Shown: piece after piece, positions 57,341-64,000 of the stretch
Layout of the letters: each line of letters begins with the position of its first letter
How positions within the stretch are numbered: position 1 is the first letter of the stretch
Assembly: GCA_022376465.1 (NCBI GenBank)
Contig: JACDTU010000016.1
Span: forward strand, 806,001 to 870,000
DNA length: 64,000 nucleotides
Reading direction: 5' to 3'
DNA from: Cubamyces lactineus
Lineage: Eukaryota > Basidiomycota > Agaricomycetes > Polyporales > Polyporaceae
Notes under the pieces: model-generated
Told to the model about the DNA's origin: nothing
What the model saw: only the letters and a program-made list of their open reading frames with translations
Databases searched by the model: none
Position numbers and translations under genes: made by a program

Positions 57341-58623
57341 ATGTCAGAACAATATCACAACAACCCTCTCCCCCAACCCGACGCCAAAAGACGGAAGCTC
57401 GATGCAGCTGCGGCAGAGGCATCCCAGTCTAACGGTGATAAGACCCGCGGTGGCTCATTGGACAGAGCGAAGGCGAACTACGTACGTGTGAATCTATATT
57501 ATATGCACCTCACGGTTTGAGACCCTACACTCCGGTAGCTCTCGGGCCAACTCCGCTTACGTCTCCAGTACGCAAAGCTAAAGGTCGAGCATGGATGGGT
57601 GCGCAACATACCATTACTCCTCTGCGATCAATGAAAACCTGACGTTTTGCAGCAAAAACAATCGCTTAACGAGGTTGAAAATCTGTACTTCCGACATACA
57701 CATTTGACTCGGCCGTACCCAGTCATCTCACCTGGTGGCCGTCGGAATGGGCGTACAGCCTCCAATGGTACCGCCGCCTCCATGACCCAACCAATTGCAA
57801 ACGGCACGAGAGCGCATCAGAGCAATGGTGTCTTTTATAACACATCCACTTTCGCGTCGCCATCGAACACGAGCTTACGCTCATGCGGGACTCTAGGAAG
57901 TTCATGTGAGTGGTCCGATTTTGATCTGCCTGCATAGCTGAGCGATACGCAGCCTCATCATCAAGCATAAGTGCGGATACTACCATGAATCCGTCCGTAC
58001 CATCTACACCGAACTTGGACGGCGGACGAAATGCTCCCACTGCTGCACCCCAAGCGCCACACCTCGGCTTCAATGCAGCGACTCGTTATCCAATATCTCG
58101 CTCAGACTCTACAGCCACCGTCATCCTAGAATCTGCACCTAGCCTATACCAACCTCACACCTCGAAACCCGAGTCCTCTCATGCGTCACTCACCTCATCA
58201 ACGTCCGCACATACGCCCTCTTCGACGGCTCACGCGCCTAGCAGCGCCACCGCCACCGCCAGCCCTTCCTTCCGAGAACCGTTCGACCCAATGCAGCCAA
58301 CAGAACACATCGACTCACAACTCGCCGCGCTCCGTTCGATGATGGCCACCTCTTCCATGCCGATACCCACGCAGACGACATCCATGCCCTCGCTTCCCGT
58401 CAACACCACCTCTAGCAGCGGGCTCACGTACGACGCATTCTGGTCGTCGCATTCGTCCGCGACGGCCTCTTATAGAGCATTGCTCGCTACACAACCTGTC
58501 GGACAAGGTCAGACTACCTTGCCGCTGCAAGCTCATACCAGCGCGCCGGCCGCGCTTGCTCCATCCGCAACGGCCACTTCGCAAACGAACGGACATGGCG
58601 CGAACGAGCGTGCAGGACATTGA
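57341..58623 (+). CDS. Ser/Thr-rich hypothetical protein with basic N-terminus
   Basis: Predicted 364 residues, not recognised. Four exons: 57341-57481, 57569-57598, 57653-57905, 57953-58623. Introns are 87, 54 and 47 nt. The short second exon encodes YAKLKVEHGW and is needed for the frame. The N-terminus has a KRRKLD run that could be a nuclear localisation signal. The segment RAKANYYAKLKVEHGWQKQS, which continues with LNEVENLYF, looks helical. The rest is low-complexity Ser/Thr/Ala/Pro, probably disordered. The exon 3/4 junction depends on a GTGAGT donor at 57906 and gives a run of serines. Possibly a regulatory nuclear protein, but that is a guess. Confidence 0.6.
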
Positions 58624-58868
58624 CGATGTTTTCATTGCCTTACTCATACCTGAATTGCTCTCACATCTACCATGCTGTATCGAAGACTGCGCATCTGCAT
58701 ACTATCTTAACCTCGACATCTATTCAATGCATACTGTAACCCACTGTACGCCAAACACACCGCCCCACCAATTTGCCGCCATCACATGTGAGCAGGCACA
58801 AGTGAAGGTATGCAAGTATCTCTACATTTGCTTGAAACCTACAATACTGTTGACATATGGACACTATC

Positions 58869-60075
58869 CTAATCACCCGAATCATACGCGCTACCAGGTT
58901 CTTCCATCGCGTAGAACTCCATCGCGTACTCCTCCAACGTGTGTCTTGGCAGATCCGGATACAGCTCCCGCACATCGAGGTACCCCAACCGCTTCGCGTT
59001 CTTCAGCGAGTTCTCCTCGAGGATGTGGATGCTGATCATGTACTCGGTCACCGCTATGGTCGACTTGGCCGCGATATCAGCCGGGTCCTTCGCAAGTGCC
59101 GCCTTCGCGTCCGCGAGCCTCTGCTTGAGCATATCCGCAGAGACCTGTGCACAACGTCGCTCAGAAACGGCTCATCATCTCCACTTGACACAGGATGAAT
59201 GGCAACCCACGTATATCCTCTTTGCTCTGAGCGCATCGCCCTCACCCGAAATGCGCTCTCCGATCTCGCGGGCCTCCATCTGAGTAGGTTCGTCCTCCCA
59301 AATCATAACAGCGTGGTTGAGTGTCCGAGGGTCCGCAATGATTCGCGCTACGTACGTCCCGATGCGATTGAAGTTCGTGACGAGCATGCGGTCGTTTCCG
59401 TCGCCGTACACCGTGTCCAGACGTTCCTTCAAGGGACTACGGCTCCGCTCCGGCAGAGGCAGGGAGAGCTGCATCCACCAGCCGACGTCGATGAAGGTGT
59501 ATGGCACCCCGAGCTCCTGGATGAACTCGCGAATCGCGAGTTTCTGTGCATGTGGGAGGTGTCGAGAAGGCAGTATGAGCTCATCGTGCGGACATTTGCC
59601 AGTGTCATGTGCGAACACGTACCTGGTCATGAAGTCCTCGAACGCCTTTGTCGCCTGGAGTGGCGAAGTCGCAAGGGATGACGCGCTTGACACCAGCCGC
59701 CTTCGCAGCCCGTATGACGCCCCTCTGCTCTCCAATGAGCCATGCGACGACCGTGCTGATGAAGACGTCGACCCCAGCGAGAGCCTGCGTGAGTTTCTCG
59801 ACACTGTCGGTGATGTCCCCGACGCGGATCTCAACACCGGACTGGCGAAGCGTCTCCGTTGCAGGCTTGGAGATGGATTCCGGGCGCACCAGCGCTGCAA
59901 CACGCTACACGGGGACCGAGAAGCCGAATAAAATCAGCATATGCTCGTACTGAGTAGTCGACAAAGAAGAGATAGTACGGACGAAATTACCGGACGCGAG
60001 AAGCCCCTTGACGATGCTCCGACCGGTACGCCCCGTGGCTCCAGCTATAAGCACAAGTGGTCGCTCGCTTGCCAT
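58869..60075 (-). CDS. NmrA-like NAD(P)-binding reductase (isoflavone-reductase type)
   Basis: Atypical short-chain dehydrogenase of the NmrA/isoflavone-reductase-like family, 327 residues. The N-terminal dinucleotide-binding loop GATGRTG (residues 12-18) is intact, followed by FRVAALVRPESISK, VEIRVGDITDS and VKRVIPCDFATPGDKG. The middle holds YTFIDVGWWMQLSLPLPE and the C-terminus RIIADPRTLNHAVMIWEDE, matching members that act as reductases of small metabolites or as redox sensors. Exons: 60075-59983, 59904-59623, 59543-59211, 59144-58869. The first intron uses a weak GTCCGT donor. The substrate is unknown. Convergent with the hypothetical gene at 57341-58623, with 245 bp between stop codons. 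Confidence 0.85.
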
Positions 60076-60740
60076 GATGGTCGACCGATATGTCCTTGGA
60101 GGCTTGGACGACTCGGAGCAGTAGTACTTATGTACATAGATCTCAGGCTGGGGTTCTGTTGGGATAGCCCGCCCATCGGGACATCACGCGCGCTGACGAA
60201 GCGAGAAAGTCATTCTTTCTTACTGAAAGCCGATCGGACCTGCACCGTAACTTGTCTGCACTCCGAGACTCAGAGGGCGATGGCCGGGTTCGTGTTCAGG
60301 TCGAACCTCAAGCTAGTACTTTTCTCTGGCTTTGGCAGTTGCGTACTGAATTCTCGGCAATGGCGAAGTAAGTTGTCGTATACTGATGTAGATGTGCCGC
60401 GTTTCACGGAATGTCGCTCGCTCGTGGTAGAATGATAGTGCGGAGAGCCCGAGCATCAGCATACTAGGTGACTGTGTGACAGTGTGGCCAAGAGCCCGTG
60501 CAAATCGTGTTCGAATGTCGGACCATCTTGCAGAGCTCGAGAGCAATCAGCAGCAGCAACAGTCCGCAATGGAGTATCCGATACTAGATCTAGAGTGCGT
60601 GGAAAATCAACAAAGGGAGTTATACACGCTAGATTAAACAGTTCAAACTGCGGATCTGGTACATGTTACTACTAGTAGATTTTAGAAACCTAGAAACACT
60701 ACAACGACGAGCTCATCACAAGGAAGCGGAGCCTTGAAGG
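60076..60740. other. intergenic between two minus-strand genes
   Basis: Upstream region of the NmrA-like gene and 3' flank of the FtsJ-like gene. No motif-bearing frame. Confidence 0.5.
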
Positions 60741-61967
60741 TCAAACGCCTCGTACTCCCCTGCTGGCGAGGAAGCCACCGATAGCCTGCGCTTGGGTCTT
60801 CCAGACATTCCGGCCCAGCTCGACCAAACGAGGCAGGTACCCCTCGGGGTTGAGAATGTCGTCCGCGGATACCACAAAGTCGAAGTCGTCGAAGCGGAGC
60901 CCTCTGGCCGCGCTCGTACCGGTTCCTTCTCCCCCTCCTTGAAGGTTAGCCCAAAGCGCCCTCAAGCCCACCAGATAGCGATCCCTAAGCAGCGCGCGCT
61001 CGGCCGTGGCGGCGACGCCCTTCGCGACGGCGTAAAACGTCGGGCGCGTCGCGCCGCTCCCCCAGTAGCTGGGTTTGTGCACGATGACGGTGTCCGAGAT
61101 CATGTCGAGGAGGTACAGGAGCTGCGCGGAGGGGGATTCCTCCAGGTGCGACAGTCGCGCGACGATGGTGCCTCCGGCCTGCACGAAGGCGAGGGCAGCG
61201 ATGAGATCGCCGATGAGCCGCGCGCTCCCCAGCACGTCGGGGAGGGAGAGCATGGCCTCCTTCTCTTCGCGGGCGAGGTGGACTCGGAGGCGGTTGCCTT
61301 CCAGGACTACCAGCTGGAAGCTGGGGATGTGCGGGAAGGGCGGGAGCTCGTCTGTGCCGAGGTCGCGCTCGGAGCGCATGAAACGCTTGGCTAGCTTCTT
61401 GTCGAGCTTGTCCAGGAGGAATGTGCCCTCTGCGTGCTCTGGGGGGAGGCAAATCCCGACGCCAAATGCGCCGGGAGTCGATTGGAGGACTGCTGAGCTG
61501 TGTCCTCCTTGGACGCATCTGAGGAGATAGCGTTCAGCGTGCATTCTGCCGTCCGAGAGCGGCGATTGACCCACCTCAGACTGAGGAAATCGTATATTCC
61601 GGACTTGGGGACAAAGTCCGCGATTGAGATCAGCTCGCGCATGTCTTTCGCTGCGGCATTGTAGTGGTAACATTGCTGCTCGTAAGTGAGTTCGCCAGCT
61701 GCACGTCTTCGCTTGTCGTAATAGCTCTGCAAAGCTGGCTCATTCCAGCCCTAAACGAGTGTACCGTGAGCAATCATGGAATACGTGGATGAAAACGTCG
61801 ATGGTACGCACAAGCCAGCGCAAACGCTCCAACTCGCGCAGTTCTTGCACGTCGTATCGTTCGAGGATAGAGCGAGCAGAGACTTTCAGGATCTTGCCAT
61901 CGGGTCCGTTCTTGGGAGCGCAGGTAGAATGGTCGGGGAGGGGAGCTTGTATCAGAAGTGCGGGCAT
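60741..61967 (-). CDS. FtsJ-like methyltransferase-fold protein
   Basis: Predicted 369-residue protein resembling basidiomycete FtsJ-like (RrmJ) methyltransferase-domain proteins. Exons: 61967-61812, 61750-61575, 61518-60741, with introns of 61 and 56 nt. The helical N-terminus (YYDKRRRAAGELTYEQQCYH) precedes the expected SAM-binding motif I. Here motif I reads FLSLRCVQGGHSSAVL (residues about 107-122), where active members have something like FLDLGCxPGGFSSY. The acidic residue, the first glycine and the proline are missing. GVGICLPPEH follows as expected. Later segments: ALAFVQAGGTIVARLSH, LLYLLDMISDTVIVHKPSYWGSGATRPTFY. So it may have lost methyltransferase activity or bind cofactor differently. 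The motif spans a splice site, so a wrong junction is possible, but the GTGGGT donor and TCAG acceptor used keep the frame. Confidence 0.7.
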
Positions 61968-64000
61968 TGTAACGTATCAGTGTACAAGTTCGGATGTTGA
62001 GGAGAGTACGGATACTCTTCAACCTCAGCCCCATGCCCGACTTTTATGCCTCTGCAACCTGCTGCAGGGCAGCCCTACCTCCTGCAGTAGCTGCAGGGTG
62101 CAGTCGAGCACCGTCACCTGCAGCAGAGTCGTAGCGAGCGAATACGTTTGCAGGCAGCCAGCAACTGCGTACTGGCTGCTTGATCGGCTGCCGCTGCAGC
62201 ACTTCGCGGTCACGTGAATCTGCAGGGATCGGTGCACCGGACTTGCCAGTTGGAGGAGCGGGCGTGTCGAAAAACGACTGAAACCCATCGTACGGCGGAG
62301 TATAAGGATATTTGAGTATGACCATGTGCGTCCTCACCGCTCTACCCGGCTGAGAATGAGGGTTGTATGGCAGCGTACTCCAGGGCTGAGCGAACATGGC
62401 ACTCCATGCTCATACGCGAAGAAGTCCACCACGCCTGTTCAAGTTCCTGGAGCGGGAAGTTGCACGTGGATGAACAACTGAGTTGCAGCGGAGATACTAC
62501 AGAGCCACCTACCGCGCGTCCATTACAGTGTGCGAAAAACACTGGACAACAGACCGGGGAACAACTCGCTGTGGACTACGCTATGCCGTACGTTACGCTC
62601 CGCCCTGCGTCTGAATCCAGGCCTAGGCCGTGCAGTCGCCGTGCACCACGGGTCAATCAGACACAAGAGAGGAACGACCTCGCATAGTATTGAGCAGTCT
62701 ACGCACCGCGGTCTGTCTTGTTGACAGACAGCCTGTCGCCGCCGCGTCCCACGAGCACATGGAGGAGCACCGCTCGCAGTCCTTCAAGCGCGACCATGCC
62801 CCTTCTCTTCCATCTCCCGTGATGCACGAGGCCGCGCTCGCGCCAACGCCTTGAGGGTCTTCAACACTGCGCAAGGCTGGAATGATGGCTTATAGGCGGA
62901 GAACTTGGAGAGCGGCAGCACACTCTTTGGGAGCTAACGCTCGCCCGCGACCGCTGGCATTCTGACCATTCATCAACTTCGGCGTCGACGTCGACGTGCC
63001 AGTGCCGTTCGGAATAGCAGCCCCCGTGCCCGTGCCCGTGCGGCTGCGGGCGACCCGAGAAGGACAGAGCGCCACCCACAGTCCACTGCGGCCTGAGTGG
63101 ATCATCACCAGACACTGGCGAATGCAGGACCGCCCGCGAACCAGCTCGAGGCCCTTCAGGCGCCGCTGCCCGCTGCAGGCGTACCCGCTCAGCCACCATG
63201 GGAGCCCGGCCACCCCGGATCGTCCGTCAACGCGCGATTGTGGACGCGTGTGTATTTTGTATGGAGGAAGGGGACGGGGCGCTGAGTGGTCAACGATGTC
63301 GATGGGCGATGAGCGATGAGCGCCGTTCGGGCGCTATGCGTAGGATTTGCCTCCGGAGCTGTGAACCTTCTGGACGCGGCACTGGGTGCTGCAACTTGAT
63401 TCAGAGGGGTGCACGCGTACGCGTGTTGACATGGGTGGGGGTGTCCATACCGTCGTGCGGCGTTCGCGAGAGTCGGTGTAGGCTTGTTCCAGCAAGTCGA
63501 ATCCCGTCCACCATGATGGTAAAGCTCAGGCTACGCGTTACTCTTCTGAGAATCGACCGTCCTCAAGCCCGAGTATTTGAGGTACTGTCGAACACTTCCC
63601 CCTGTCCCCTGTGAGCCAGGACGCGATATGTCAGCGCCGGTGACAACGCCGCGGCACTGACGCCTCCGACAGAGCTCCTCCACTGGCAGTTCATAGCGCG
63701 GGCCACCAAGCTTGATTGACTGTTGGGCGCAGAGCGTCCACTCGAGGGTGTTCCTTGACGTCGCCACCCGCCAGGATGTTTCCTGGTCAGCACGCGCGGT
63801 GAGGATTGTCAGCGAGTCGTCAGTCAGCGTACTGTACCATGCCCGGGTTCACATGTAAGCCTAGCTATAGGGTGGACGTACCAAGTCGAGGTCGCATGAA
63901 CTCGTCAGATAGCCTGCTAGTGCCGGGTCCCCGTTTCGGCGTACCGTTGAATCGCATTGCACAAGTGCCGTGCTGACCGTCTAGCATCAATTTGCATGAC
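61968..64000. other. no supportable gene to the window end
   Basis: Upstream region of the FtsJ-like gene, then 1.7 kb of short conflicting open frames. CTGCAG is frequent in 62,050-62,230. A minus-strand frame at 62,890-63,213 has a TGTGTG-rich low-complexity part but no recognisable domain. Confidence 0.45.

Overview
The window looks like nuclear DNA of a basidiomycete, most likely an agaricomycete close to the Polyporales. Genes are cut by many 50-75 nt introns with GTRNGT donors. The families seen are typical of mushroom-forming fungi: F-box/LRR-like paralogs, a DUF6533-type seven-helix membrane protein, a HET-domain protein, an FtsJ-like methyltransferase and a Plavaka-type transposon. 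No database search was possible. Exon models were built by hand from splice signals, reading frame and recalled family sequence. For every multi-exon gene given exact exons except the 5'-open gene at 47.3 kb, the exon lengths sum to a multiple of three; the transposase is modelled only in part.

Layout. 0.4-12.8 kb is an accessory-looking stretch: F-box gene 1 (-), a 15-exon secreted type-B carboxylesterase (+), a 14-exon DUF6533 membrane protein (+) whose frame closes only if two 2-nt exons are used, F-box gene 2 (-) and a HET-domain protein (-). 13.2-27.2 kb is one mobile element of about 14 kb. It has matching inverted ends and a possible ACAT target duplication. It carries an apparently intact Plavaka/CACTA-like transposase (23.2-26.9 kb) and a DUF6698-like gene (14.2-16.7 kb). 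Between them lie decayed gene pieces, including a frameshifted and internally deleted elongation factor 2 fragment and a block present twice. F-box gene 3 follows at 28.0-29.4 kb.

30.2-45.1 kb is conserved core genome: an Axl2-like cadherin-fold polarity protein and Bud6/Aip3 in tandem (-), Rad1/XPF (+) sharing a 411-bp upstream region with Bud6, a small Con-6 family protein (-), a tRNA-Asp with a short intron (-), and an MFS sugar transporter (-). 47.3-54.9 kb holds one very large, mostly disordered protein gene (+) ending in a hydrophobic segment. 55.4-62.0 kb holds F-box gene 4 (-), a Ser/Thr-rich hypothetical protein (+), an NmrA-like reductase (-) and an FtsJ-like methyltransferase-fold protein (-). 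The last 2 kb has no supportable gene.

Working together. Axl2 and Bud6 belong to the same cell-polarity process in yeast, so their adjacency is notable. The transposase and the DUF6698-like gene lie inside one set of inverted ends and probably travel together. The four F-box genes share one intron at the same position and phase and are clearly one family. Most other neighbours show no obvious functional link.
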